Assembly: GCF_020382885.2 (NCBI RefSeq)
Contig: NC_058508.1
Span: 7,804,055-7,868,054 of the forward strand
Direction: 5' to 3'
Origin: Scatophagus argus
Taxonomy: Eukaryota; Chordata; Actinopteri; Scatophagidae
DNA length: 64,000 nt
Shown here: positions 1 to 13,223 of the stretch, piece by piece
How positions within the stretch are numbered: position 1 is the first letter of the stretch
Layout of the letters: each line of letters begins with the position of its first letter
Notes under the pieces: model-generated
The model's database searches: none
What the model was told of the DNA's origin: nothing
Seen by the model: only the letters and a program-made list of their open reading frames with translations
Position numbers and translations under genes: made by a program

Positions 1-3000
1 GTGCCGCACTGTCCCAGAGGGATGTATAGCCTGCCAATGCTGAGTGTTTTATTATTGGGGTTAGTGATGTAGAGCAATGGAGCCCTTGCAGGTCCCTTTT
101 CTGCAAAGTCATTATGGCCTGCAGAGATGGAGGTTTCTGCATTATGTAGCCTTGTAAAACCAAAAACACAGAACAAAAACGTCTGCTCTAATGTTAGTTG
201 CAAGGGTTAGCATGTCTGGCAAATTAACTTAACCAACTATGTCCACTGGTAACCTTTTTAATAATAATGCGAAGACTTGCTCTACAATTCAATATAACTT
301 CTTTATTTCTATGTCTTTTATATGGGCCATTAACTGCTGAAGATGCTGACTTTTTTCTTGGAACATGCAGATCATTAACCTCCATCTTTTTGCAAAGACT
401 GCATCTTCAGCTCATAGAGCTGTGTTTTTTCATGGAGTTAGTGTTAGCTTAATTAGTTAGCAAACTACATCTGAAAGAAATATAATGTCAACAGTTTTCA
501 TTTCGGCTGTCAAAATTAGCAGCTGCTGGTTAGAAAAGAGGAGCTGCTTTTTTTGTCTGCCTCTATTTGAAATGAAGGACCCATTGATTCAACAAATCAT
601 TAGGATTTAAGACTGGTAAATTTGCCCCCTTATCACTGCGAAGTAAAGCTAAAGCTAGATAAGGTTTGAGCTTTACAATTTGTCAGTGATGACAGCAAAT
701 ACCTTAAAGGAGGAGATGGTAGATGAGAACTAAAAGTAAAAATTAAAAGTTTAAAAGAAGGGAGACAGAGAGAGAGGCAAAGAGAAAGCAAATGGGAGAG
801 ATTGGATCAGAGGGGAATTAGAGGACAGACTGAGGTTCCTCGGGTGGGAGGTGTGAGAAAATGAGGTGGAGAAATCAAATGGGAAGAAGGAGGAAGTGTT
901 TGAGGAAGGGAGGGGCGGAGAAAGGATGAACATAAGAAAAGAAGTCAGTATGTCGGTATGAGAGGAGGAGATTTAAGCTTATGAATAGTAATGTTTGATT
1001 AGCATGTGTGCAGTCAGGAAAGCAATGTGGGCAGGCCAAACAGTAACATCACTGACCCAATGCTCATTCGGTCAGCCATTTTTTCACCCCAAAATACTTA
1101 GAGAGGATATGTATAAAAGACAGACAGAGCATACCCTATCTTCTTTACTGGACATCCCTGTAGCAACCATCTGGCCTTTCTCCCAAGTCCCGTCTGTCAC
1201 TAACCAGGTAAGACCAAGAAATCAAAATAGAGCTTTGAAAAGCTCTGCCAGAGAGAGGCAGATGGAAGAGATTGTAACAGAAATACTGACAGTGGATATT
1301 TGATATTGACATCAGTAGTTCTACAGTCCTTGATATCACTTTGTGATCAGATTCAGAGATAAAAGGAACTTGTAGGTGATAGAGAAATGTATAAAGAAAT
1401 GCCATTTACTGTCTTCACAGGTTGATCTATAGAATGAGATTATATTTCAATACAGAGTATATCAACAAGGTAATTACTTTCTGATAGCAATAGTTTACTG
1501 CCAAAATAGGCACAGGTGTAATTCTGTTGCATTGCTTACTTGTGATATCTGTCAAGGTCAAACTTTAATTACACCTAATGAGATTGAATACCGTGCTGCA
1601 GGGTAACACAACTTTGCCAAAATGCTGATGCAGTAAAAGACATGAAGTTCCTCATGAGAATTAATTTCTGTGTACAGCTGATCCTTTGGCTGATCACAAA
1701 AACCTTTCATGTACTCACACAGTAGAGGCATTACGTAGCATGAATATTCATCGACAGAACGATGCAGGCTGTTAATTAATGAGGGCAACGCACAATATTT
1801 TGTTTGTGTGTCACAATGAAATATGTAAGGCTTTCTAACAGTCCTCACGCTCTTGCTTTCAGTGGCTAATTAAAAGGAATTTACATCTTTAATTTGTTTT
1901 CTAATATTTTATGCAAATGTGTGTTGAGTCTGCATGCTTAAAATCCCTTTCATCGTGTGTGTGTTTTGCAAAGTCACACACATGCAAAAAAGAATTTGTA
2001 ACCTTATTAGATTATGAATCTTGGTGATGACTGCAGTATGTTAAGTGGGAGAACGTACACACCCACACACACACACAGCACTGTTGTGGTTGCTAAGCTG
2101 TGTAACTGTGTGGTTAAGCCACACTGTCCTGTACCTGCCAGAGGATTAGACAGTGGACAGTGGTGATAACAGCCACACAATCCCTCCAGGCCTCGGCACT
2201 ACTTGTACATTGTCTATCAGCCTCTCTATAAAATCATCAGACAATGTAATGCACACTGAAAAGATAGCTGTGGCCGCGGAGATCTGTAGCAAAGAATCAC
2301 TGATGCCCCTTTGATTCAGAAAATTGACCTGTTGGAGTTCTTCACATTCATGGTGCAACTTTAGCTATAGCTGGGTCTCTGGACAACAAATATGTCATCA
2401 TGTATAGATACATTTAAGATAAATAAATACACAATATATCAGAGAGTCAATTAAGATTCTGGATCGATTGAGAACAGTTTAGTTTTTATCATCTGCGCTA
2501 CTGTAAATGACCTACTGTATAACCAAACTTATTTACAATCTTATTTACAAAGATACAAAGGGCTTCTTGGAGAACAGAGAGAGATTTATTGAAAACATTA
2601 CATTATCAAAAAGATGAGGTGTCCATGAAAAATGATATGACACTCAAAGTTTACAGTATAACACAACATGTTCTGTTACATTCACAGAGCAGCTCAAACT
2701 CATCATTTCAGAACACTGTTGGATAAAGTCAGTACTGTCCTACCTTCTGTTTATAATAATCTGAACCAGTCATAATGCACTGTGTGAATCTATGATCTAG
2801 AAGAAATAATAACCTGAATTATATTACATAAAGTGTTTTTTATTGCAGCGACATGGGGATGAACTTATAACTAAGCAACCACTCACAGATGCAGTCATTA
2901 CAAAAAATAAAAATAGAAAAAAATCAAATCAAATATTGGTGACCTCAGTTTAAAATTAAAACAGGGCATATGAGTTGCATCAAAAACAATGATTCTACAA

Positions 3001-3897
3001 AACAATGCTCACTGTTAAATGTCTCGCTGCAGTATACTGACACCGCAGCACAAAGGGGGGAAAAAAACTATTAGCTTCAAAGTGTTTTCTGTAGAGGACA
3101 AGAGTTCACCTCCAGTTCACAAGCAATGATAGTGAAGAGAAATAGTTTTTCTGCAGTATGTTTCCCCTTCTCCTTTTCCCCTCATCTGCGTCTCACTCTA
3201 ACATATATTTTCCCTGCTTTTCGCAAACACAGCACACAACATTCATGAGAACATAAGGGAGTCAGGTTTCTTGAAATGCAAGTACATTCTTCTTTAAGCC
3301 TTGCATGTCTTCATCCCAGTCTGTTTGGCACCCTCTGTAATGCACATAAACACTTGCACACACACCAACACACACACACGCACATATTCACACTTTAATG
3401 CAGCTGTTACAGTAGACTGAGGAGTTGGCAGAGCTGCAGCACGGTTAGGTTTCCCACACCTAACGAAACCATCAGTATGATGGGATTTCCCACTAAGGAA
3501 ACCCCAGTTCACATGCTGTATTAATCACATAGCATTGACCTCATGTAGGAGAGACCATCCATCAGTATCCTGCAGAAACCTTTAAAACACAGGGTTTCTG
3601 CTACATATTGTTAGCTTATGCTTCACTGTTCCACATGAAACACATTCAGTTAAACATTTTTTAAATATGTGGACTGTATCATCAACAGCTTTAAAATATC
3701 CCAACTGAAATGAGCATGTCAGCCTTAAGTATGAGCCAGCTCTCTGTGCTCTCTGTCTTGCCTCACCGCAGCACACCTCAGGGACAGGGTTTCAAGACTG
3801 CAGAAATCAAAAATAAGAATTAAAAAAAAAATAAACAAGGGAAGGGCATCCAGGACAACTTGAAATTCTCAAGTATAGTATAGTAGTATAGTATAGA

Positions 3898-4130
3898 TAC
3901 ACCAATCATCCGCACCATTAAAACCACCTGCTTGATATTTTATATGTCTCCCTTGTGCTGCCAAAACAGCTCTAACCCATTAGGGGAAGGGACACAGGAC
4001 CTTTGCGGGTATTGTGTGGTCACTGGCATCGGAATGTTGGGTCCTTTGGGTTTTTCTGGTGCATCCCAGAGATTTTCAGTCAGGGAGGAGTCATGGGGTA
4101 TTATATTCCACCATAAATGTCTCAGTTAAG
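3898..4130. mobile_element. Fragment of a Tc1-like DNA transposon terminus (relic)
   Basis: The stretch beginning 'ACACCAATCATCCGCACCAT' and continuing through 'TGCTGCCAAAACAGCTCTAA' resembles, from memory, the terminal part of a common fish Tc1/mariner-type transposon. It later keeps a 'GCATCCCAGAGATTTTCAGT'-like segment. Only about 230 bases remain, with no transposase frame and no second terminus seen. Recognition is by familiarity and was not checked against a repeat library. Confidence 0.4.
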
Positions 4131-5984
4131 TCTTCACAATGAAAATGTATCAAATGTAATGATGAACCTGCAAGAGATTATCACCTGAATCTTTAGTTCC
4201 CCTTGGCTTTATGAAGCTTCAAAGCAAGTTTCAGTTCAATTCCAGTGGCAGCAGGCAGCTGGCTCTGAAAAGCCTCTAAAAAGCTTAACTATTGGAGTAC
4301 TGAGCAGCTAAACAACCAAATCTGTCTCTCGAGAGATGGTGGAGAGCAAAACCTGAGGTAAAAGAGAGTGAACATTTAACTTACACTCATCAGATGCACA
4401 GAAACAAGACTTCATTTGAATGATAGTCGTCAGTCATGATGATGCTGATAGTCATGATATGTCAGTGCTGTATTCAAAAATTATTTCCATGACTCCCAGT
4501 GACTGAAAACAAACGTTAGTGCAGATTAGTGCAGAAAACAGAGCATTTCAAATAACTGACTGGGATCAAAGATCTGCAGAGATGAGAGCAGATCAGCACA
4601 ATTACAATTGGTCTTTATACTTTACATAAAATAAATCAGTGCGAAACAATCTTTACAGTTCTACTGGCAGCATACTACCTGAGATATCTCAGTAAATCAA
4701 TCTTATCCTCCTCATTTCACGGTGAATTGTCTCTTTTCCCTGTGGACACCTTTGTGGTAAAGGTCAGAGACGGAGGTTGTGCTTTTATATCGATAAAAGA
4801 TGGAATATATGACCACACAAGTTCAGCTTAGTTGAATATTGATCTGTGTGTGTAGCAGAGAGTTACAGAAGGAGATAATAACATCCCTTCGAAAGAAGTG
4901 CATACATCACTAAAGCCGAGTGTGACACCAAGCAGGACTGAACAACTATAAGTACAGATTAACACCACATTTATCAGTAAGTGTCAAAGTCCAAACCAAA
5001 ATAAGCTTTATTACTTTGTAAATCTTTCCTTATTGACCATTTTCTAAGACATGTCTTAATTTCTTTTATTTGAGGAGTGTAGTCAAGCTTTGGTGCCCTC
5101 TCAGGTAATTAACTGATGATTTCCCCACACTCTAAAAAATATTTTACGATGTTTTGGAGCTGAACCCATATGGATAGCGTTTTTGTGGATATCAATCTTA
5201 AATGCAGTCAAATAAAACCACAGTGTGGCAGACTATCAAGTTGATGATATTAGAGGAGCTGCACTGCTTTGGGCATGATGCAGCAAAATACTTTAGCTTG
5301 AGTGATTTGTGATGGGAGGAAATGTACAGAAAATTCAGACTGTATTTCCACGGGGAAGGACAGAGCAATGATATTGGCCAGCTCAGCGTTACGTGCTGCA
5401 CAGAGGGAATGGCCATGATACAAGGATGATGGCAATAGTATCATTAATGTGACCTTTCCATGCGACATCGCCCTTCTCCATGCTTTGCATCAGTATCGTT
5501 CTCAGTTGAATGTATATATCATATATCCAAGAGCTCTAAGGTCCACTGCAGATAAACTACAGTAAACTAAGTTTGGAACATGGTTGTTTACAGTGAACTC
5601 TACTTCACAGCAGCATCCTTGAAAAGCCAGCCACACACATGTTCAGTTTTTATAGCTATGTTAGTGGCTCTAGGAATGACAGTGTTAGAATTTGTGCAAT
5701 TTTGATGGAAATTACAGCAAGAAATACACAGCAATTAAGTGGAATTAAGTAATTTTTATCATTAACTTAGGGGAAATATAAAAATCTGAAATGAAATTCA
5801 ACTTGAAATTTCTGAATGAATATACTTTGATTTCAAATAAGTTTCAAATAAGTTTCTAAACAAACATAATCAGCACATTAGGATACTTTGGATGCAGAGG
5901 TGCTTAGTGGGTTAAAATTGTTATTGTTAGTTGTTAATTAGCACTAATTGTTAGTGGCTGAAAAGTTGTAGATAAAATGCTTGA

Positions 5985-6125
5985 AAGGTGTACTTTCTGT
6001 GTTTAATGTTTACTAGCAAATGTTAGCATGCTACTCTATGAGAATGTTGTAAATATTAGGAGCTGGAAATCAGCACATCAGTACTGAGCTGCTCGCATGT
6101 CTGTAGACCCTTCAGGCGTAGTTCA
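5985..6125. repeat. Possible member of a high-copy fish interspersed repeat
   Basis: Contains 'TGTTAGCATGCTACTC' and 'TGAGCTGCTCGCATGTCTGT', which resemble the TTAGCATG-rich family seen again at 54230-54700 in this window. The match is patchy and the borders are approximate. Confidence 0.3.
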
Positions 6126-7735
6126 TGCAGAAAGGGTTTTTAGAAGCCTTATTGGCATTTGTCACTCAACTGCACACACACACACACTTCTGTTTTAATA
6201 AATGAACTGGTCTACACTGATACTGAGACATGCAAGTGATGCACGTCACCACATCTTCTTCAGTCTCTATAAAGACTTATTTCTGATTCCACTGAAGACA
6301 CTTTCCTTGCCTGCTATAGCAGGAACTTTGAATAAAATCAATGAATGTTGTTTTCTTTCTGTAAGAGATGTAAAAGATTTTTTTCCCTGTACCTTTCTGA
6401 TATTTTAGAAAAAGATAGCCAGTTCTAAAGACTGAATGTAAGTCAGACTTAGTTGAAAGGAGTTGGTGCTCAATGATATTGTGTTTTTGAGGTGGATGAA
6501 GTTGAAGTTTTTTGTATGGAAACACTGGTTGAGAATCTTTTGAGTCTGGCAGCTGGAGGCTGAACCAAGCAAGAAGCTGCTAGTATAAAGATGTGACTCA
6601 CTGAATGTGAAACCCTACAAACTGTTGGACAACTAGTTTAAAATACTCTAGGAGTGAGTAGTCCTGAATAGTGAATACTGAATAGTCCTATGTCAATGCA
6701 AATGTACTCATAAACTGATGTTTGTGGAAGCAAAGACCTCTGACAGGTCACCAAGTTGTCTGTGTGTTCAGTTGTCAGGTTGGGTTCAATTGGATGTCTT
6801 GCATGAGATCTCAATCATCTTGTCTTACAGCCTACTTAAAATAATGTGTGTCCCAAACAAATACCTAATAGGGTTTGCCAGACCACAATGAATGAAGAGA
6901 AACCAGATCCCTGCATCGCCTGCTCCATGTGTCACTCACTCCTTCTCACCGCCACAGTTTCCTACACTCCGGTCTTTTTCCGCTGCTCGTTGGGAGACTG
7001 CCTCTGTCTGTGTCCAGCATCAAGTATTTACATGCTGTATATGTGTGTTTGCAACAGAGGACAGAGGGCATCAGTCAGTGCTGAGGGAAGGTGACAACAG
7101 ACAACGTTCAGTCACCCATGAGGCAAAAAGCCAAAGCACTTTCAAGTGCCAGGCTCAGGTTTCAGTACGAGAAGAAGATTCTCTATGTGGACTGGGCTGA
7201 CAAAATGAATTCTTCTGATGCATTTCAGTCACAGCAGAGGACTCAGATGGTCTTGTTAAACCCCTGCTGACTTGGCCTCTGGCTTTGTGCCCTCCTTTCA
7301 TCTGTAACAACTCAGTGATATCATAGATAAAATGGACAACACTGCTATGCACACCATGCTGTCCATTTGATCCCCTCCTGTTCCCCCTTTTCCTCAGTCT
7401 TTTCTTTAATTTTGAAGACCATGGTACAACATCCTGCAAACGCAGAACTAAACCTCCTTTCCCTCCTTCTTCTTCTCTTTCTTTACATTTGTCACTTCTT
7501 CCCGTCCCTCTCTCTGCCACCCCCCCCCCCCCCCGACTATGACTAATTCTCTTTATCACTCCTCACCTTCTTCTCCCATGCCCTGGTTTCCTGCTCCATT
7601 TCTAGAGTGTCACCAGTGTAATATGATAATGTCTCCAAGTTCTCTCTGGCTTCTAGTGACCTTGTTTTTAACCTTGTCCCCTCTCTGTCCTTCTCTTCTT
7701 TCTTGTCTCTCCCTCTGTTTGATCCAGCAGCTAAG

Positions 7736-9555
7736 ATGGCAATGAGCAGCATCCTCAACGCTGATGACATCAAGAAAGCTCTAGATGCATTTGCAGGTAA
7801 AACACTTATCATGGGGGCGGCACGGTGGTGCGGCGGTTAGCACTGTTGCCTCATAGCAAGAGGGTTCCAGGTTCGAATCCCGGTCTGGGCCCTTCTTCGT
7901 GGAGTTTGCCTGTGTGGGTTTTCTCTGGGTACTCTGGCTTCCTCCCACAATACCAAAAACATGCACATTAGGTTAATTGGCTACTCTACATTGTTTTAAT
8001 TATTCAAATTTTGTTACATGAAATCATGTCTTGCCCATCATTTTGGCCTGGCACATGGCTGAAAATACTATACTACTCATGAGCCTTAGCCACTGCTGTT
8101 TATGGGAAAAAAGGAACGGTCTTCTGAAACAGCATTCCCAGCTTTGCAACTGTAGATCACTAATGAAAGAAAAACATTCAAAACATCAAAAAATGAAGTC
8201 ATGCATAAAACTATTGAATACATTTTCTTTTACAGTTTCTTCTACATGCCTGTAGTTAATGTTGGCATGTATAGAGCAGGCAGACAGGAAATGCATGGAG
8301 CTTCATGACCCAGAACTGATGGGTCCTCTGGCAAACACATGTTCTCAGTCTATAACTGTCACACTGTTAGAAGGCTACCGAACTACAATTAAATCTTTGC
8401 CTCTGGGTCTCATCTCTCAGATCAACTCAGGGAAAGCAACTTAAATTTAACTTAATGCCTCTACTGGCTGTGTGTGGGATTTCAAGCCCATTATCTTTGG
8501 AAAGAAAAATGTAAGTCTGCAATAAGTGTCAAACATCTGAGGTTAACATTTTGGAGTACTTGTAAGTAGTGACATTTTGCATCTGTGTGTGTGCAGTTGC
8601 TGACTCCTTTGACCATAAGAAGTTTTTTGAGATGGTGGGTCTGAAAGCCAAGTCTTCTGATGATGTGAAGAAAGTCTTCACTGTGTTGGACGCTGACAAC
8701 AGCGGCTTCATTGAGGAGGAGGAGCTCAAGTAAGTCACCCACTCACCAACACACACACACATACACATACACACAAACCCCAAAAGATGCAACAATTGAT
8801 GTTTCTGCACATTAAACATTAGTGTTCTGTGACATCGTTCTATTCTGCTTTTCTGTCCCTGGTCAGATTTGTCCTGAAGGGTTTCGCCAAAGATGGCAGG
8901 GACCTGACAGACAAAGAAACCAAAGCATTTTTAAAAGCAGCCGACAAGGATGGAGATGGCAAGATTGGAGTCGATGGTAAGAATCAAATTCCATTAGTGG
9001 GAGTGTCGCGAGATCGCACAAATAGAAACATAAACAGAATGTAGAACAAAAGTCACTGAAAGACACACAGGCCGTCTTCATTTATTGGTCACACACTAAG
9101 ACTGTAGCTTCACTCTAGATTCATTTTCCTACAAAATATAAAAGCAGACATGTAGTGGTCCTAATAAACCCCTGATAAAAAAAACCAAATCAGAATCAGA
9201 AAAGACTTTATTGCCATTGTAAGTGAAGAGGTTTCACATTACTAGGAATTTGTCTTGGTGATTGGTGCATACATAGACCGTAACAAGTAACATATAATAG
9301 AAGAATAAAATAAAATAAAAATAAAATAGAATAAGGTAACACCAAATAAAATAAAGTAAGTAAAATAAATATGTTTCTGGAGGTAGTCCAAAAGTGAGGT
9401 AGTGCAGGGTGGAGTATAGTGCAAGTGGGTGAGGTAAACAGTGCAAAATGAACAGCAGGTGGGTAATGACATGAGCATTACCCACCTGATAAACCTAAAA
9501 GCCTTTGTTTTTTTCTTCCTCTCTTGCAGAGTTTACTTGGCTTGTGAAAGAATAA
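7736..9555 (+). CDS. pvalb: Parvalbumin, alpha lineage (EF-hand calcium buffer), four coding exons
   Basis: Coding exons are 7736-7796, 8597-8729, 8867-8976 and 9530-9555, all with GT..AG borders, summing to 330 bases (109 residues plus stop). That is the standard parvalbumin length. The protein starts [16 protein letters not shown] and shows the degenerate AB region, a CD calcium loop ([12 protein letters not shown]) and an EF calcium loop ([12 protein letters not shown]), both with complete oxygen ligands. Parvalbumins are small cytosolic proteins that buffer calcium in fast muscle and in neurons. The Cys usual at position 18 of the beta lineage is absent (AFAVADSF here), and [13 protein letters not shown] resembles tetrapod alpha parvalbumin, so I favour the teleost alpha type (pvalb6/pvalb7 in zebrafish naming). 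The C terminus, DEFTWLVKE, carries a tryptophan, which is uncommon in the family. The start is fixed by the conserved N terminus, and a CAG at 7728-7730 just before it fits a 5' UTR intron. Intron 1 holds a SINE-like repeat and intron 3 a LINE tail. The family is certain; the paralogue name is not. Confidence 0.95.
7812..7985 (+). mobile_element. tRNA-like SINE-type repeat in parvalbumin intron 1
   Basis: Begins 'GGGGGCGGCACGGTGGTGCG' and continues to a 'GGTTCGAATCCC' segment that matches a tRNA-type B box, with a possible A-box region at 'GGTTAGCACTGTTGCC'. It ends with 'CATTAGGTTAATTGGCTACT'. This arrangement is very common in teleost genomes, where I know it as a short interspersed family. 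Assignment to SINE rather than a non-autonomous DNA element rests on the pol III-like boxes only. The borders are approximate. Confidence 0.6.
8749..8775 (+). repeat. AC microsatellite beside the parvalbumin exon 2 donor
   Basis: Interrupted (AC)n run about 20 bases downstream of the exon 2 splice donor at 8730. Confidence 0.85.
9190..9480 (-). mobile_element. LINE 3'-tail-like repeat in parvalbumin intron 3
   Basis: Read on the minus strand, the segment runs from 'TGCACTATACTCCACCCTGC' through a T-rich ATTTTATTT stretch to 'TGGCAATAAAGTC', ending in TTCTGATTCTGATT at about 9190-9205. This ending, with a short tandem repeat after an AATAAA-like motif, is typical of 3' tails of fish non-LTR retrotransposons. 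No reverse-transcriptase coding sequence remains. The family name is not assigned. Confidence 0.5.
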
Positions 9556-9897
9556 AACATCATCTAGTGCGACTGACTAGATGATTCAAGATCACCTCCT
9601 AACCACCGCTACATCCTGACAGCTGCTGGGCCCCTCTTCCTCCCCGGCACCCACACCTCAGCTGCCCACTCCAACTGCAGGCGATTCCTGCTACACACAC
9701 TCCTCTTCCTCACCCTCTCCCACACTGCTGTCTTCACTTAATGCAATGCTGCACTATAGGAAGTAAGCTGTGGTGTGCTGGCCCTCACACACACACCCTC
9801 AAATGTCCTCATTGCTATTTTCATCCTATTTATTTATCCTTTTTATACTAACTGTTCTTGTTTCTGTTTATGTATAGGTATAAGACATCCCTGCAGG

Positions 9898-9903
9898 AAT
9901 AAA
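9898..9903 (+). terminator. Poly(A) signal of the parvalbumin gene
   Basis: Canonical AATAAA about 340 bases after the stop codon, followed by GCTCACATTTTAATGCA. A 3' UTR of this size is normal for parvalbumin messages. The cleavage site is inferred. Confidence 0.65.
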
Positions 9904-12900
9904 GCTCACATTTTAATGCATAAAGTAGATATTCAAAGTTAACAGAGATTATAAGAGAAAGACCTTCATTTCCCTCTGTATTTACCCTCTTTCTTAACTC
10001 TTCATTTTCTTATTTTCTTAGCCAAATCTTCCTCTTGCTTTTCTTTCTTTCTCTCCCTTTTCTTTCTTTCTTTCTTTCTTTCTTTTTTATTTTCATTGTC
10101 TCTCCTCTCTATTGATTTCACTTATGGTACTGTTCCCTTCCTCCCATTCGCTCTGTCCCTCCCACACCATTACCTCCACCCATCCATCCATCCATCTATC
10201 TATCTATCTATTCATCCCTCTCTCCTCTGGTAATGAGCTGTTGTAAAACATACCAAAAGAAGAAAGAGGTTAAGCTGTGAAAGAATCAAATAAAATGTAA
10301 AAAAAAAACCCCAAAGCCTCCAGAACACTGACTCACTAAGACTCTTCTGTTAATTCTTTGCTCTGATGTGATTCTTCTTTCTCTTTTTCCTTTCAATCTA
10401 GCTCCCATTTTCTCCTTCCTTTCTCTATTTTGCTGTCACTTTTACTCTTATCAAGCAGAACAAGCAGAACATATCTTGACAGGAATCTCATAATGTATAA
10501 AGGGTGTACTTTAAAAAGTGAGAAGGTCAAAATTAGCCTTCAGTGTCATTTGCTAGTATTCATTAGCACTGGCTGAGTCTTCTAAGCAGTGTCGGGAGAA
10601 ACAAAAATTAAGACTCTCTCTGAGGAGCGTCACTCTGCCAGCCTTTTCTTTGCAGGCCATGCTGCATTATGGATGCAACTTCAGTGAAAAACAAAAAGGA
10701 GGCGGAGGACACAATATTCCACTTGCCAAAGCATCTTTACTCAGAAATGCTGCGCTAGTTTAACAGAACCATGCTGTCAAACCATTAACAGAATTGGATT
10801 CACACTAAGGTTCAATTTGGGTTAAATATCCCCTGTGGAGGGCCCAAACAGGCATCGCGGGAATCCTGATCTTCTTTAGCAGGCCATTTCACTGCCTGAG
10901 CAAATAAATACACGTGTGGCTTAGGGGCTATCACTTAAACTGTTCAGTGTAGTGTGTGTAGTTCAGACAAGCTCATTATTGGTCCCAACAGACTGTCAGG
11001 AGAGTGAGGGTTTATTGGAAGTGGCATGTAGTCATCTTTAACCTGTGATGAAGTGCAACATATGCTCCTAACTGTGTGACAGATAAGAGTGTGACTTACT
11101 TTAAAGGGCTCTGATAACATTTTCTCAACCAGATTTGTAGTACGAGTGAGGGGTTCAACATGAAAAATTTTCTGTCTTTAGTTTTTGTCCATGCTCTTCT
11201 CACTGGTCTGAAGTGGGTGGGCCTTTGTTGAAATAAGACAGTGTCACATACTTATAAAATTTAAACCAGAATCTGATGACAGTTTGGGCCTGATCAGACT
11301 GAAAGCATTTTGCAAGCTGCAAAACACTGGCACAAAGCACTGCCTTTTAATGAAGGCTTCAATTAAAAAAAGAAAAGATGAGTGGTGAAAGTTTTTTGTT
11401 GTTGCTGTTGTTTCTAAGAACCCACGAAATCATGTGTCATTAACATAACCACAAGCACATAAAAAAAAGAGATCTAACCTTTAATTTTTGACTGAAGTAG
11501 CTACCTTCCTATAGTTAGCAGATATTTAGTTAGCCAGCTAAACCTCCACATAAAAAATGGATGGACGTCATTTGGTTTGTCTCTGATTGAGGAGGAAAAG
11601 CTTAACACATCAGTATCATCAGCTGGTCCGGGAGCTTTGCCTGGATAATGGACAGGTTTAGTCAGGGACAGCTTGACAATCCGCTGTGAATCATTGGATC
11701 CTCATCACAAAAGTGACCACTAACCGCAGACAGTGTATTGGACCTGCTGAGTGGCTGAGTATTTGTCTGTGGTAATTTATATTTGTGTTAATGTCATCAT
11801 TATCTTGTGGGTTTTGTTGAAAATGAGCCAACATTAGCTTAACACCAAGCAGGAGCTGCATGCTATCAGTTAACTGTTAGTGCAGTTTCAGTTAATAAAA
11901 ACAACTTACCTGAAATTTGCCTCCATGCCTGCTGTTTTCTTTTTAAATCACGGTAACTAAGTTGGTAAAGTCAGTGTTGTTTTCAAGCTGTAAACTGTTA
12001 CCTCAGTTTATCTAACTGGACAATGGGAAAAGAGCACCAGTGAAAGTTTGTTCAGCTTCATGCAACAAAAATGCTCTTCCAAAATTCTGAGTCATTCAGA
12101 GCTTCTTAAACACACCCAAGGCAATAACTGCCCATAAACATAAACAACTGGAAAAAGAGACCTCTGGCTGCAAAAACTGCACTTTCTGATCAGGCCCTCG
12201 GTGGGTTGTTTGGTTCATTTCAGACAAGTGGCTCGATCAAACACAGTCCTGATGAAGCAGATTAGTGTCTCAGAGACAAATACCAATGATTTGAAATCAG
12301 CCTGTCAGAGGCTTTAACTCATGATGTAATACCAATAAGTTTATGATGTAAATACTTACAATTTTATTCTCGTTAGATACTATACTACAGTTAGCATCAC
12401 CATTATTACATAAGCAAAACATGCCATCTGCAATAATATGAAACAACCTGGCTAAAGTAATTATGTGATGCTATAACAATGGTAATAAATTATCTATGAA
12501 TGCACTGCATTTTTCATTACATTTCTGGCTTAGACATTTTATCCTATTTTTTGCATGATATTACATTACCTGCCAGAGGTTACATTTTCATTTTCTACAA
12601 GTCATTTCCCAAAGTAAATTAGTAATGCAATTAATATTTATAGCAAAGGACTTAATTCAGCAGACCATGTAGAGAGAAATGGCAAGGATGCAATACAACA
12701 GCAATAAAAATCAAAACATAAAAACAGATTACAGAAGCAGCTACGTACATGGCATCATGCATCCATCACTGATCCATAAATGACAGAAGTTACATAAAAA
12801 ATAAACTATAAAGCAACATGTTCTTAGCACTCATTCCCAACATCAGCTGTACACTATATACAAATCATAGATGGTTATCATGTATTTCTGATATCCACGT

Positions 12901-13223
12901 AATGCAAATGTCAGGATTTCAGTGCCACAAACCAAGCACTTTGTATCAGTTTAGATTTAAGATGGAAAGGTCAGTGCAAATAATACACACATTTGTGATT
13001 AATTCTTACTGTTGCACAAATCACAATACCAGAGTTAATTATAAAAAAGACTATATTTAGCAAGATCTAAACAAGAATGTATAGCTACAGTCCTTGCGCA
13101 AAATTTTCTTTCTCCATGTTCAGAAGGGCGTTGGTTGACAAAAAACCTCCACTCACAGTCCACTTACTTTTGACCACACTGCTATCCCCAATGTCAAGAA
13201 TGAACTAAGTGAAAACGTTTGTT
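9904..13223. other. Intergenic region between the tail-to-tail pvalb and baiap2l2 genes
   Basis: The two flanking genes are convergent, so this stretch should contain both 3' ends. A TTTC microsatellite lies at 10039-10086 and a CATC/TATC run at 10180-10211. No exon was recognised. The baiap2l2 3' UTR must begin at 13223 and run leftward. A minus-strand AATAAA (TTTATT at about 12363) is one candidate end, with weak support. Confidence 0.5.

Larger units (their letters stand above)
1..7735. other. Intergenic region left of the parvalbumin gene
   Basis: No exon could be recognised on either strand. Open frames here are short and resemble no family I know. The stretch holds a polypurine tract (about 755-930), short AC runs (2064-2077 and about 3358-3384), a Tc1-like relic (3898-4130) and a possible interspersed repeat (5985-6125). 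From about 7440 to 7730 it becomes strongly pyrimidine-rich, including a run of 15 C at 7520-7534. A CAG acceptor-like site at 7728-7730, five bases before the parvalbumin ATG, suggests that a 5' UTR exon of parvalbumin lies upstream, but I could not place it. Confidence 0.5.

Noticed and set aside
2146-2358. 70-codon minus-strand open frame near the left edge
   Set aside because: No family resemblance and no convincing partner exons. Likely chance.
7155-7559. 134-codon minus-strand open frame
   Set aside because: Runs antisense through the pyrimidine-rich parvalbumin upstream region. Charged low-complexity peptide with no domain.
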